Positions 44,135 through 53,172 are shown, counted from the stretch's first letter. The stretch: 64,000 bases of DNA from Maritalea mediterranea (GCF_021568695.1 NZ_JAKGTI010000001.1:1302001-1366000), one strand, 5' to 3'. Numbers and translations: made by a program. Notes: generated by a model from the sequence alone, not told the origin.

Positions 44135-45192
44135 TGGCGAACACAATGAAAGGGCCGGGGATCTTTCTGGCGCAATTCTTGGGCGATGATGCGCCTTTTA
44201 ATAGTCTGGATGCCATTTCTAAATGGGCTGGTGATCTGGGTTATAAAGGCGTGCAGGTGCCAGCTTGGGACAAGCGCGTGTTCGATTTGGACAAGGCCGC
44301 CGGTTCCAAAACCTATTGCGATGAGATCAAGGGCATGTGCGCCGAAAATGGCGTAGAGATCACCGAGCTGTCCACCCATATGCTGGGCCAGTTGGTAGCC
44401 GTGCATCCCGCCTACGACAAGCAATATGACGGCTTTGTGCCGCCTGAGGTGCAAAATAACCCCAAGGCCCGGCAGGAATGGGCCACCGGCGAAGTGGTGA
44501 AAACCGCCAAGGCCTCGCGCAATCTGGGGCTGGATGTGACGGTCTCCTTCACCGGTTCTCTGGCCTTTCCCTATCTTTATCCTTGGCCACAGCGGCCGGA
44601 TGGCTTGATTGATGAAGCCTTTTCAGAACTTGCGCGTCGCTGGCATCCGATTTTTGACGCCTATGACGAACAGGGCGTGGATATCGGCTTTGAATTGCAC
44701 CCGGGCGAAGATGTGTTTGATGGAATTACGTTTGAGATGTTCCTTGAAAAAGTGAACAATCATAAGCGGTGCACCATCAATTATGATCCCTCGCACTTTT
44801 TGCTGCAGCAACTCGATTATCTCGACTTTATCGACATTTATCATGAGCGCATCACCGCCTTCCATGTGAAGGATGCTGAGTTTAATCCATCGGGCCGGCA
44901 AGGCGTTTATTCCGGCTATCAGCCCTGGTTGAGCCGGGCCGGGCGGTTCCGCTCCCTTGGTGACGGACAGGTGGATTTCAGCGGCATCTTTTCGCGTCTC
45001 GCCACCCACGGCTATACCGGCTGGGCAGTGCTGGAATGGGAGTGTTGTTTGAAGCACCCAGAAGATGGTGCCCGCGAAGGGGCCCCCTTTATTTCTGACC
45101 ACATTATCCGACTGACAGAGAAAGCCTTTGACGATTTTGCCGGCGCGGAGACGGATCGCCAAACCCTTAAAGACATGCTGGGCATAGAATAG
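44134..45192 (+). CDS. TIM-barrel sugar isomerase/epimerase, copy 2 (long form)
   Basis: 352 residues, ~100 longer than copy 1. Probable metal-binding motifs are VDIGFELHPGED, NYDPSHFLLQQLDY, FHVKDAEFNPSG and AVLEWECCLKHPED. This long AP-endonuclease-2-like subtype commonly sits beside a Gfo/Idh/MocA gene, as here (10 bp gap to 45203). It was likely recruited as a unit with that oxidoreductase. The start at 44134 overlaps the GH43 stop (TAATG). Confidence 0.85.
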   Translation: MANTMKGPGIFLAQFLGDDAPFNSLDAISKWAGDLGYKGVQVPAWDKRVFDLDKAAGSKTYCDEIKGMCAENGVEITELSTHMLGQLVAVHPAYDKQYDGFVPPEVQNNPKARQEWATGEVVKTAKASRNLGLDVTVSFTGSLAFPYLYPWPQRPDGLIDEAFSELARRWHPIFDAYDEQGVDIGFELHPGEDVFDGITFEMFLEKVNNHKRCTINYDPSHFLLQQLDYLDFIDIYHERITAFHVKDAEFNPSGRQGVYSGYQPWLSRAGRFRSLGDGQVDFSGIFSRLATHGYTGWAVLEWECCLKHPEDGAREGAPFISDHIIRLTEKAFDDFAGAETDRQTLKDMLGIE

Positions 45193-45202
45193 GAGCCACG
45201 CG

Positions 45203-46336
45203 ATGCACAAAAGATTGAAACTGGGCATGGTTGGCGGTGGCCAGGGCGCCTTTATCGGCGCTGTGCATCGCATTGCCGCCCGCATTGATGATGAATTTGA
45301 GCTGGTGGCGGGGGCGCTTTCGTCCAAGCCGGACAATGCAAAGCAATCCGCCGCGCAGCTCGGCATTGCACCGGAGCGTGCCTATACCGACTTTAACGAG
45401 ATGGCCAAGGCGGAAGCCGCGCGTGAAGATGGTATCGACGCCGTGTCGATTGTGACACCCAACCATATGCACTTCCCCGTGGCCAAGGCCTTTTTGGAGC
45501 AGGGCATCAATGTGATCTGCGACAAGCCGCTGACCTCGGCGCTGGCTGAAGCGGTGACGTTGGCGGAGATTGGCAAAAACAGCAAAGCCGAATTTGTGCT
45601 CACCCACAATTACTCCGGCTACCCGATGGTGCGCGAGGCGCGGCATTTGGTACAAAGCGGGGCGCTGGGCAAGCTGCGGCGCGTGAATGTGGAATATGTG
45701 CAGGACTGGATGAGTGAAGCCATTACCGATCCCGACAATAAGCAGGCGGCTTGGCGGTCTGACCCGAAACAATCCGGCAAGGGCGGCGCCATTGCGGACA
45801 TTGGCACCCATGCCATGCAATTGGCCAATTTTATCACCACCGAAGCGCCTGAAAAACTGGCGGCCGACCTGACCAGCTTTGTCGAAGGCCGCTTGGTGGA
45901 TGATGATGCCCATATGCTGATGCGCTATGCCACCGGCGCAAAGGGCTATTTGTGGGCCACACAAGTGGCACCGGGAAGTGAGAATAGCTTGCGTATTCAG
46001 ATCTATGGCGAAAAGGCCGGGCTGAGCTGGGCACAGGAAAACCCGAACCAGCTTTGGTATGCCCCGCTGAACGAGCCGAAACGCTTATTGACGCGTGGTG
46101 GACACGGCACATCTGAATGGACCCAAGGCCAAACACGCGTGCCGCCAGGGCATCCGGAAGGCTATTTGGAAGGTTTCGCCACCATCTACAAAGAAGCTGC
46201 CGATTTGATCCGGAACGGGCGTACAAAAGACTGCATTTTACCCACGTTGGCAGACGGATTGCTGGGCATGCAGTTTATCGACGCGGCCATTCGTTCATCT
46301 GAGCATGATGCGGCGTGGACGCCGATTGAGGTCTAA
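45203..46336 (+). CDS. Gfo/Idh/MocA family oxidoreductase, copy 2
   Basis: 377 residues. The Rossmann motif is GMVGGGQGAFIGAVHR, and the catalytic-Lys motif is CDKPLTS; a GGAIADIGTHAMQLANFI segment carries the conserved Asp/His pair. It is the final gene of the xyloside-type operon and is followed by a hairpin at 46370-46405. With the long TIM-barrel gene it forms a second oxidoreductase/isomerase module. Confidence 0.88.
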   Translation: MHKRLKLGMVGGGQGAFIGAVHRIAARIDDEFELVAGALSSKPDNAKQSAAQLGIAPERAYTDFNEMAKAEAAREDGIDAVSIVTPNHMHFPVAKAFLEQGINVICDKPLTSALAEAVTLAEIGKNSKAEFVLTHNYSGYPMVREARHLVQSGALGKLRRVNVEYVQDWMSEAITDPDNKQAAWRSDPKQSGKGGAIADIGTHAMQLANFITTEAPEKLAADLTSFVEGRLVDDDAHMLMRYATGAKGYLWATQVAPGSENSLRIQIYGEKAGLSWAQENPNQLWYAPLNEPKRLLTRGGHGTSEWTQGQTRVPPGHPEGYLEGFATIYKEAADLIRNGRTKDCILPTLADGLLGMQFIDAAIRSSEHDAAWTPIEV

Positions 46337-46369
46337 AATCCTGCAAACTTAAAGGTTTAAGCAATAAAA

Positions 46370-46405
46370 AGGTGGTCGGTGGTGTATAGACGCCCCCGAC
46401 CACCT
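46370..46405 (+). terminator. Hairpin ending the xyloside-type operon
   Basis: AGGTGGTCGG (46370-46379) and CCGACCACCT (46396-46405), a perfect 10-bp stem with a 16-nt loop, lie 34 bp after the last stop. No strong T-run follows. A CTACATGTAG palindrome comes at 46414-46423, before the esterase gene. Confidence 0.65.
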
Positions 46406-46501
46406 CTGCATGTCTACATGTAGAGCAAACAAAACCCAGTTCAAGAGTTGAACAATTCGCAACTTGCGCCATGCTGTCTTCGTGAATTTAAAGGAGACAT
46501 T

Positions 46502-47365
46502 ATGCCCAAAATTCCACCGCATCCGACCCTTATTGGCCCCACACCTGTGCTGGGCAGTGAACGTTATCATTTTCAGTCGCTGAAAGTGGGCGGCACGTTT
46601 TTGATTGATATTGCCATGCCCTCCATGCCCGCGCCGGATGGGCGCAAGCCGGGGCTGTTGATTGTGCCCGATGGCAATCAATGCTTTTCCGCTGCCGCCG
46701 GGCTGGCCCGCGGCATGGGCATGGAACCTGGTGGCCCGCCACCACTATGTATTGTCGGGATCAGCTATGAAGTGAGCGGGCGGGGCGAAAAGGCCGAGCA
46801 TCATAAAATCCGCCACCGTGATCTCACCCCATGCGCTGACGAGGCCTATGAAGCCATGATGCGCGCCGCACCGCCACCCTTTAAATGGGAGGATAACATC
46901 AAAACCGGCGGGGCTGCACAGTTTCGCGACATGATCCGCGACGAGCTATTGCCCTGGCTGGCCGAGAGTTTTGATGTGAATGCTGATGAGCGCACCATCG
47001 CTGGCATTTCGTTGGGCGGGCTGTTTGTGCTGGACACGCTGCTGCAGGCCCCCGATCTGTTTGATCGCTATATCGCCATCAGCCCCTCTGTCTGGTGGGC
47101 CGACAAATATGTGCTGAAGCAGATCGATAAGGCCAATTGGCCTGGTCGTCCAAAAGCGCTGCATCTGAGCGTGGGCAGCGGTGAAGAAGCGCAGGACCCG
47201 AATGCCAAGATGGTGAGCAATATGCAGGCATTTGTGGACGCCTTGCAGGACAAAAAGCCGGGTCAGCTCAGCGTGGCCAGCGAAGTGGTAGAGGGGGAAA
47301 CCCATATGAGCATCTTCAGCCCCGGCCTCAGCCGCGGCTTGCGCCATCATTTCAGGCAGACGTAA
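46502..47365 (+). CDS. Esterase D / siderophore-esterase-like alpha/beta hydrolase
   Basis: 287 residues, cytoplasmic. It has the esterase/IroE-Fes fold: GLLIVPDGNQCF, the nucleophile elbow GISLGG (residues ~167-172), a DRYIAISPSVWW strand, and the likely catalytic His in EGETHMSIFSPG. Homologues cleave ester bonds of trilactone siderophores, S-formylglutathione or feruloyl groups. It is convergent with the siderophore ABC operon (2 bp between stops), so a role in releasing iron from an imported siderophore is attractive but unproven; it could instead serve the preceding glycan operon. AAGGAG precedes the ATG. Confidence 0.78.
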   Translation: MPKIPPHPTLIGPTPVLGSERYHFQSLKVGGTFLIDIAMPSMPAPDGRKPGLLIVPDGNQCFSAAAGLARGMGMEPGGPPPLCIVGISYEVSGRGEKAEHHKIRHRDLTPCADEAYEAMMRAAPPPFKWEDNIKTGGAAQFRDMIRDELLPWLAESFDVNADERTIAGISLGGLFVLDTLLQAPDLFDRYIAISPSVWWADKYVLKQIDKANWPGRPKALHLSVGSGEEAQDPNAKMVSNMQAFVDALQDKKPGQLSVASEVVEGETHMSIFSPGLSRGLRHHFRQT

Positions 47366-47366
47366 A

Positions 47367-48419
47367 TCAAAGTTCCGACCGGGCCTGTTGCCGCACGATC
47401 AGCCACACAAACAGGGGCACACCGATCATGGCGGTGACCAGCCCGGCAGGGATCTGAACTGGCGCGAAGGCCGTGCGACCGAACAAATCGGCCACTGCCA
47501 CCAGCAAGCCGCCAACCCCGGCGGTGATCAGCAGGTGCAAACCGACGCCCGAATGGGTGAGGCGCCGCGTCACATGCGGCGCAACCAGCCCCACAAAGCC
47601 CAACGGCCCCACCGCCGCAACGGCAAAGGCGGCCAGCGTCACCGACAGGGTGATCAGGCCCCAACGGGCCAGAGACACGCTCACGCCAAGTCCTGTCGCG
47701 GTTTCCGGCCCCATGCGCATGGCGGCCATCGGGCGGCTGGCCCACATCAAAATCGGCAACAGTACCAAGAGACAGGCTGTGGTGAGCCAGACATCATCCC
47801 AACCGGAGGCATGGACAGACCCGGCGAGCCAACCCAGAGCTGCAGTGGCGCGGTTGATATCACCATAGGTCAACAGCGCCGAGGTGCCCGCCGAGATGAA
47901 TGCGGCAACCCCTACACCGGTCAGAATAAAGCGCATGGTAGAGCCGCCGCTGCGCCCGGTGGACATGGTTTGAATGATAAAGGCCACCACCAGCGCCCCG
48001 GCAAAGGCAAAGAGGGGCCGATAAAAATAACTCATTTCCGGCATCAAAATGGTGAGTGCCACCACGGCAAAGCCTGCACCCTGACTCACCCCGACCAATG
48101 ACGGGTCAGCCAGCGGGTTGCGCGTGACATTTTGCAAAGTCGCCCCGGACAGACCCAGCAAAGCGCCGACCATAACGGAGACCAGCGCCCGGGGAAAGCG
48201 AAATTCCCAAACAATGGTGGTGCCGGTTTTATCGGCGGGTTGGTGCCATAAAATATGCAGTACCTGACTGGCGGACAGCGGATAGCTGCCCATCATCAAT
48301 GACAGCCCAACCACAAATGCCAGCGCCACCAGTACGCCGACAAGCGCCCAAATGGCGCGCACGGGCAAGCGCAGGGCAAGGCGTTGGTTAGGTGTGCGAA
48401 CAATCAGGTCGGGCTTCAT
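47367..48419 (-). CDS. Ferric-siderophore ABC transporter permease (FecCD family), second
   Basis: 350 residues with nine or ten helices. FecCD motifs: GLSGATLQNVTRNPLADPSLVGVSQGA and GPLGFVGLVAPHVTRRL, plus the terminal TAMIGVPLFVWLIVRQ. The ATG at 48419 is chosen because ATGA overlaps the stop of the other permease; it gives the usual family N-terminus. It forms a heterodimer with the product of 48416-49411. Last gene of the operon. Confidence 0.92.
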   Translation of the reverse strand: MKPDLIVRTPNQRLALRLPVRAIWALVGVLVALAFVVGLSLMMGSYPLSASQVLHILWHQPADKTGTTIVWEFRFPRALVSVMVGALLGLSGATLQNVTRNPLADPSLVGVSQGAGFAVVALTILMPEMSYFYRPLFAFAGALVVAFIIQTMSTGRSGGSTMRFILTGVGVAAFISAGTSALLTYGDINRATAALGWLAGSVHASGWDDVWLTTACLLVLLPILMWASRPMAAMRMGPETATGLGVSVSLARWGLITLSVTLAAFAVAAVGPLGFVGLVAPHVTRRLTHSGVGLHLLITAGVGGLLVAVADLFGRTAFAPVQIPAGLVTAMIGVPLFVWLIVRQQARSEL

Positions 48420-49411
48420 AATTTTGCCCTCACCAGCCAAACAAAGAAGGGTGCGCCCAAAAGCGAGGTGACCAGCCCGGTGGAAATCTCGATCGGCGCC
48501 AGCGCTACCCGCGCCACAATATCCACAAACAACAAATAGGCGGCACCAACGAGCGCTGAATAAGGCACAACAAAACGATAGTCTGTGCCCACAAACAGGC
48601 GCACCGCATGGGGGATCACCAGCCCGATAAAGCCCAGCGGGCCGGACAGGGTGACCGCAGAGGCGGTGAGGCTGACCACGGCGACAAGGCTCAAAACTTT
48701 GACTTGCGCAACGTTTACGCCCAGACCGATCGCCACTTCATCGCCCATGGCGAGCGAGGTGATCTGGCGCGCCACGGCCAGAGCCGCGAGAAAGCCGAGG
48801 CCGAGCCAGGGCAGGCACCAGCCCATATAGTCCATGCGGTTGCCGCTGATGGTGCCGGTGAGCCAGACCCGCAATTGCTCAAAATTCTCCTGATCCAGCA
48901 ATTGCACCGCCGCGATCACCGCGCTCAAAAAGGCGGAAATGGCCGCACCGGCCAATATCAGGGTGAGGGGGCGTGCGCCGCCCGGCGCGGCGGTGGCAAT
49001 CCAGAACACAAGGGCCGCCGCGGCTAACGCGCCGCCCGCAGCGACAAGCGGCATGATCGGCACAATGGCGCTGCCCCAAAGGCCATAGCCGACCACAACG
49101 GCGAAGGACGCCCCGGCCAACAGGCCCAATAGCCCCGGATCGGCCAGGGGATTGCGGGTGATGCCCTGCATCAACGCGCCGGAAACCGCCAGCGCCGCCC
49201 CGACGACCATGGCGATTAAGGCCCGCGGCATGCGCAAGTCCCACACCACAATATGATCGAACACTGTCTCGTCGCGGGCGATCAGCGCCGTAAACACATC
49301 GACCACGGGAATGGCTTTGGCGCCGATGGATATATGCAACGCAAAGAACAGCGCGATGACCGCAGCCATCACGCTAAAACGTCCCATTTCGCCGACGCGT
49401 CTCAAGATCAT
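48416..49411 (-). CDS. Ferric-siderophore ABC transporter permease (FecCD family), first
   Basis: 331 residues, multi-pass. Shows GAALAVSGALMQGITRNPLADPGLLGLLAGASFA and GPLGFIGLVIPHAVRL with the ending TSLLGAPFFVWLVR. It starts 15 bp after the ATPase stop and is coupled by ATGA to the next permease. Brings the iron-siderophore complex across the inner membrane. Confidence 0.92.
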   Translation of the reverse strand: MILRRVGEMGRFSVMAAVIALFFALHISIGAKAIPVVDVFTALIARDETVFDHIVVWDLRMPRALIAMVVGAALAVSGALMQGITRNPLADPGLLGLLAGASFAVVVGYGLWGSAIVPIMPLVAAGGALAAAALVFWIATAAPGGARPLTLILAGAAISAFLSAVIAAVQLLDQENFEQLRVWLTGTISGNRMDYMGWCLPWLGLGFLAALAVARQITSLAMGDEVAIGLGVNVAQVKVLSLVAVVSLTASAVTLSGPLGFIGLVIPHAVRLFVGTDYRFVVPYSALVGAAYLLFVDIVARVALAPIEISTGLVTSLLGAPFFVWLVRAKL

Positions 49412-49425
49412 AAAGGCTTATCCGG

Positions 49426-50289
49426 TTAGCCGTTCAGATTGGGCATGCAGATGGGGCGACCCGCTTCCGCATCAAAAATAACCCGCGCATCCAGACCGAA
49501 CACGGCGCGCAGATTTTCGCGGGTGAAAATGCTGTTCACAGCCCCTTGAGCGACGATCTCCCCACCGCGCATCATCACCAGATTATCGGCATAAGCGGCA
49601 GCGATATTAAGTTCGTGCAGCACAATCACCAAGGTTTTGCCCGCTTCATTGGCGGTTTGGGTCAGCAAATTCATCACATCCACCTGCACCTTCAGGTCCA
49701 AAAAGGTGGTCGGCTCGTCCAACAGCACCAGATCGGTTTCCTGCGCCAATGCCATGGCGATCCAGCAGCGCTGGCGTTGGCCACCGGACAAGGCATCGAT
49801 GGGCCGCTCGGCAAATTGGGCAATATTGGTGACCTCCATCGCCCAATCGACGGCCTCGCGGTCTTCCTTTGTCCATTGCTTCAAAAGACTTTGATGCGGA
49901 AACCGGCCCTGGGCCACCAGTTCGCGCACCTTCAGACCTTCCGGGGCAATCGGCCCTTGCGCCAGCAACGCCATTTGCTGCGCCACGTGCCGCGTCGGCA
50001 TTTGGTGCACATTCTGACCGTTCAGCATGACGGTGCCGTGGCTGGGGGTGATGATCCGGGCCATGGTTTTGAGCAAGGTGGATTTGCCGCAGCCATTGGG
50101 GCCCACCAGAATGGTGATTTCGCCTTCCGGCACCTCCAGATCGATGTCTTTGAGAATGGGCGAGTCCCCATAACCCGCGGTGAGGCGTTGAACGCGAAGG
50201 GCGCAAGCCTTTTCCGCTGCTGGCTGCGGCACCAGCGGCAACACTTTCACCTTGTCATTTTCAACCCATTCGGTTGCTGTGTGGGCCAT
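49426..50289 (-). CDS. Ferric-siderophore ABC transporter ATPase (FecE/FepC type)
   Basis: 287 residues; the first ~30 are an extra N-terminal tail. Walker A GPNGCGKST, Q-loop MALLAQGPIAPEG, signature [17 protein letters not shown], Walker B LVLLDEPTTFLD, H-loop VLHELNIA as usual in this family. It supplies energy to the two FecCD permeases. A 9-bp-stem hairpin lies just upstream, after the binding-protein gene. Confidence 0.92.
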   Translation of the reverse strand: MAHTATEWVENDKVKVLPLVPQPAAEKACALRVQRLTAGYGDSPILKDIDLEVPEGEITILVGPNGCGKSTLLKTMARIITPSHGTVMLNGQNVHQMPTRHVAQQMALLAQGPIAPEGLKVRELVAQGRFPHQSLLKQWTKEDREAVDWAMEVTNIAQFAERPIDALSGGQRQRCWIAMALAQETDLVLLDEPTTFLDLKVQVDVMNLLTQTANEAGKTLVIVLHELNIAAAYADNLVMMRGGEIVAQGAVNSIFTRENLRAVFGLDARVIFDAEAGRPICMPNLNG

Positions 50290-50307
50290 AGCTTATCTCC
50301 ATTGGAT

Positions 50308-50330
50308 ATGGCGGGCCAAAAGCCCGCCAT
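50308..50330 (-). repeat. Hairpin between siderophore binding protein and ATPase
   Basis: ATGGCGGGC (50308-50316) and GCCCGCCAT (50322-50330) form a 9-bp perfect stem with a 5-nt loop, 5 bp beyond the binding-protein stop in the transcript direction. It parallels the hairpins after the three other first-position binding-protein genes in this window. Confidence 0.75.
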
Positions 50331-50335
50331 TCTGG

Positions 50336-51304
50336 TTAGTTCCGGTCATCTGCATGTGTTGCAGGATCGCCATCAAGCGCGGCCTCCAGCGTCGGCACAA
50401 GCCGGTCAATGGTGTAGGGCAGGCTAAGCAGCGATGCATGTGAGAAAGCCCCGGTCACCTCTTTGCCCAAAAAGACCTCGTGGCCATCCTTGACCGCCGC
50501 AAGGAAAGGACGTGCCGCCAAATCGAGGATCGGCTGAAAATTACCGTCTGATGACAGCCAGATCAGCACATCGGTGTCGAGCGGTGACAAGTCTTCCGGG
50601 GACAATTGAGTCCAGAATGCATCGCCCACCGCGTCGTCAATCTTTTGCGGCGTGACGAATCCCATATTGCTCATCAACAAGGGGCGAATGTCGTTCGAGG
50701 CGTATACACCGGGCGTGCCATCCCATGCGGTGGCCACGGCGACAGTTTTACCAACCCAATCAGGGTGGCTGTCTTTCACCTCAGCCAGTTGATCGCGAAT
50801 ATCCTGCACCTTTTGCTGGCCCAGCTCTTCCTTGCCCACTGCATGGGCGGTGATCAGCGCCCGTTCATCCCAGGGCAGGGCATAATCGCCCACGCCTTTG
50901 GGCACAGCCACAACTGGTGCAATCAGGCTCAAACGCTCATAGTCCTCCGCACTGATGCCGGACCAAAGGCCGATGATCACGTCAGGCTTGGCCGCGGCAA
51001 TGGCTTCAAAGTCAAGGTCACCGCGCAAAACAGTCGGTTCTGTGGTCAAAAGCGGTGCCGCCCAGGGCCACACCACTTCTTCATAATCCCCATACCAGTA
51101 GCGGATGGTGACCGGCTGTATGCCCAGCGCCAACAAATCATCTGCGCCCGCATAGTCAATGGACGCGACGCGTTGCGGTTTTTTCTCAATGGTGGTCGTG
51201 CCGAATTTGTGCTCGATGGTCAGCGGAAAATCATGTGCTTTGGCCAGTGTTGTGGCGCTGAGAACCAAAATTGCGACGAGTAGGTGCCTTATAAGCTGTT
51301 TCAT
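50336..51304 (-). CDS. Ferric-siderophore periplasmic binding protein, copy 2
   Basis: 322 residues. Signal peptide LIRHLLVAILVLSATTLAKA. The mature protein has the class III binding-protein pattern: PQRVASIDYAGADDLLALGIQPV, then FEAIAAAKPDVIIGLWSGIS, joined by a long helix. It is only distantly like copy 1 (51305-52267); the stop of copy 1 abuts its start with no gap. Confidence 0.9.
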   Translation of the reverse strand: MKQLIRHLLVAILVLSATTLAKAHDFPLTIEHKFGTTTIEKKPQRVASIDYAGADDLLALGIQPVTIRYWYGDYEEVVWPWAAPLLTTEPTVLRGDLDFEAIAAAKPDVIIGLWSGISAEDYERLSLIAPVVAVPKGVGDYALPWDERALITAHAVGKEELGQQKVQDIRDQLAEVKDSHPDWVGKTVAVATAWDGTPGVYASNDIRPLLMSNMGFVTPQKIDDAVGDAFWTQLSPEDLSPLDTDVLIWLSSDGNFQPILDLAARPFLAAVKDGHEVFLGKEVTGAFSHASLLSLPYTIDRLVPTLEAALDGDPATHADDRN

Positions 51305-52267
51305 TTATTCACTCTTTTCAAAGGGGATATAAGACCGGCCCACCACATGGCTGCCGATAATTTCAGCCAGGGCAAACAAGGAATCATAGGTGGCGGAAGA
51401 GGCCACCTCACGTGGTAGGTAAATCACCTGATTGTTGCGGCACGCGTGCAGCAGCTCGCACCAGTTGGGCAGAACTTCATCAAGGGCTGCGCGGGCGCTT
51501 TCCGGCGTTTCGCCACGGCTCGGGCGATAAGTCACAAAAATAAAGTCGCCATCGAATTCGGGATAGGATTCGCCTGAGAAGCTGACGCGGCCATTGCCTT
51601 CAATCTGATTGACGACGCCAGGGAAGGCAAAGCCTGCATCGCGCAGCACTTTGCCCAGCGACCCATAGGTGTTCCAGATCAGCAATTCGCCATTATAGCC
51701 CTGAATAACGCTGACATTGATGTCGCCAGTGTTGGTGAGGCTGTTCAGTGTGTCCAATTGTGTCTGATAGCGGATTTTCAGCTTTTCCAACCGGTCTGTG
51801 GTGCCGGTGACCTCCGCAATTTTGGCGTAGACATCAAAATCATCCGTAGTGTCGATATTGAACACATAGGTGGGCGCAATGCTGCGCAGCTGGTCAATAT
51901 CGGCGGTTTGCCAATTGGTGGTCAAAATTAAATCCGGCTTGGTGGCGGCGATCTTTTCAATATCTGCAGGCAGATTGCCGACAAACTCGATGTCGCTATT
52001 GCCAAAATCATAGCCGGTGACCAGTGCGCCGGAACGAATATAGGGATCGCTGTCTCCCCTAGTTCGCCCATGGCTGCCCACAGGCACAATGCCCAGTTCC
52101 AAAAGCGCCACGGTGATTGAGGTGTCATGCAACGCCACGATGCGCTTTGGATCGATGGGCACGGCGACTTCGGTGCCGGTCGCATCTGTGAAAGAACGTG
52201 TTTGGGTGGCCAAAGCCGGTGTGGCCAGAGCCCACGACACCAACATCATCGCAATTGTCTTTTTCAT
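51305..52267 (-). CDS. Ferric-siderophore periplasmic binding protein, copy 1
   Basis: 320 residues. Signal peptide TIAMMLVSWALATPALA. FTDATGTEVAVPIDPKRIVALHDTSITVALLELGIVPVG and ADIEKIAATKPDLILTTNWQ are typical of FhuD/FepB-like binding proteins. Second gene of the operon, behind the FhuF-like reductase. Two different binding proteins feeding one permease pair suggest two siderophores. Confidence 0.9.
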   Translation of the reverse strand: MKKTIAMMLVSWALATPALATQTRSFTDATGTEVAVPIDPKRIVALHDTSITVALLELGIVPVGSHGRTRGDSDPYIRSGALVTGYDFGNSDIEFVGNLPADIEKIAATKPDLILTTNWQTADIDQLRSIAPTYVFNIDTTDDFDVYAKIAEVTGTTDRLEKLKIRYQTQLDTLNSLTNTGDINVSVIQGYNGELLIWNTYGSLGKVLRDAGFAFPGVVNQIEGNGRVSFSGESYPEFDGDFIFVTYRPSRGETPESARAALDEVLPNWCELLHACRNNQVIYLPREVASSATYDSLFALAEIIGSHVVGRSYIPFEKSE

Positions 52268-52320
52268 TTTCTTCCTTTCGTCCGCTTTAGCGGATCTTGT
52301 TGTGCGACCTTTGACTGGGG

Positions 52321-53172
52321 TTAGGCGGCTTCTTCGCCGAGATATTTGCTGCGCAGATGGTTTTGCAGCCGTTCGATCATGCTGTCTTCGTCACGCAGCA
52401 CGCAGGTGGAGCAATATTCGCCGCCATCTGCCGTGTAATAGCGGCAACAGCCGCCGCGTTTGCGGAACCATTCTGAAATCTCTGGGCGTTCAGGCAGCTT
52501 CACTTCGATAAAGTTTGACTGTTTTGAATAGAGCTTGGTGCCCTTGCGCTGCAAAATCTGCTCGCCTATGGAAATAGCGTGCTTGAGGCAGCCGAAATTC
52601 TCGCCCTGAATCAGCAGGCTGGTGGCCAGACTGTCGCCCACCAACCGCCAAAGGGCGGGGCGCGCCAGACCGGATTGTTGATGGTGCATTTCAACCAGCG
52701 GGGCAAACAAGGCCTCTATCTGGGTGGCGAAATCAGCGATTGTATAAGGGTCCGCGGAGCGCTCGTGCCAAACCGCCCCATTGCCATCCAGAGCAATGTC
52801 GATCGCCTGAAATACGCCGCTTTCACCCTGTTTTTGCCACGGAACTTCACGCATAGACAATTCGAACGCCGCCAGATCCGTGCCAGCGAACCAGAATTCG
52901 TTTAGCGCATAGCCGGCTAACGGCCGCAGCATGGCCCAGGAGAGCCGCCCCAGGCAGAATGCCGCGCCCATTTTGGCGTCCGCATTTTCATATTTGGCCG
53001 TCGCCAGTTTGAAGTAATAAGGCAATTGCGCTGGCGTGATCGCGCCAATATTCTGCGCTTCACCGCCCACCACCTGCAGCGAAAAACGCGGTGCAAAGGC
53101 ACTATGGTCGCGATTGATTTGCGGCAAAAGTGTTTCTAGCTTTCTTTCCATCGCAATATCTGTGCGCGGCAT
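52321..53172 (-). CDS. FhuF-like siderophore-iron reductase
   Basis: 283 residues. The C-terminus has the FhuF cluster motif exactly: CC-x10-C-x2-C in GGCCRYYTADGGEYCSTC, which binds a [2Fe-2S] cluster. The enzyme reduces ferric iron in an imported siderophore so the metal is released in the cytoplasm. The ATG at 53172 has GTGAGG five bases upstream and is preferred over the ATG at 53199. It is the first gene of the six-gene iron operon running to 47367. Confidence 0.88.
   Translation of the reverse strand: MPRTDIAMERKLETLLPQINRDHSAFAPRFSLQVVGGEAQNIGAITPAQLPYYFKLATAKYENADAKMGAAFCLGRLSWAMLRPLAGYALNEFWFAGTDLAAFELSMREVPWQKQGESGVFQAIDIALDGNGAVWHERSADPYTIADFATQIEALFAPLVEMHHQQSGLARPALWRLVGDSLATSLLIQGENFGCLKHAISIGEQILQRKGTKLYSKQSNFIEVKLPERPEISEWFRKRGGCCRYYTADGGEYCSTCVLRDEDSMIERLQNHLRSKYLGEEAA

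Noticed and set aside
46414-46423. CTACATGTAG palindrome as an operator of the esterase gene
   Set aside because: Only 10 bp, common by chance, and no matching regulator or repeat copy; mentioned only in the terminator entry.
49546-50427. 293-codon plus-strand frame opposite the FecE-type ATPase
   Set aside because: His/Gln-rich antisense translation of the ATPase gene; no ribosome-binding site and no family.
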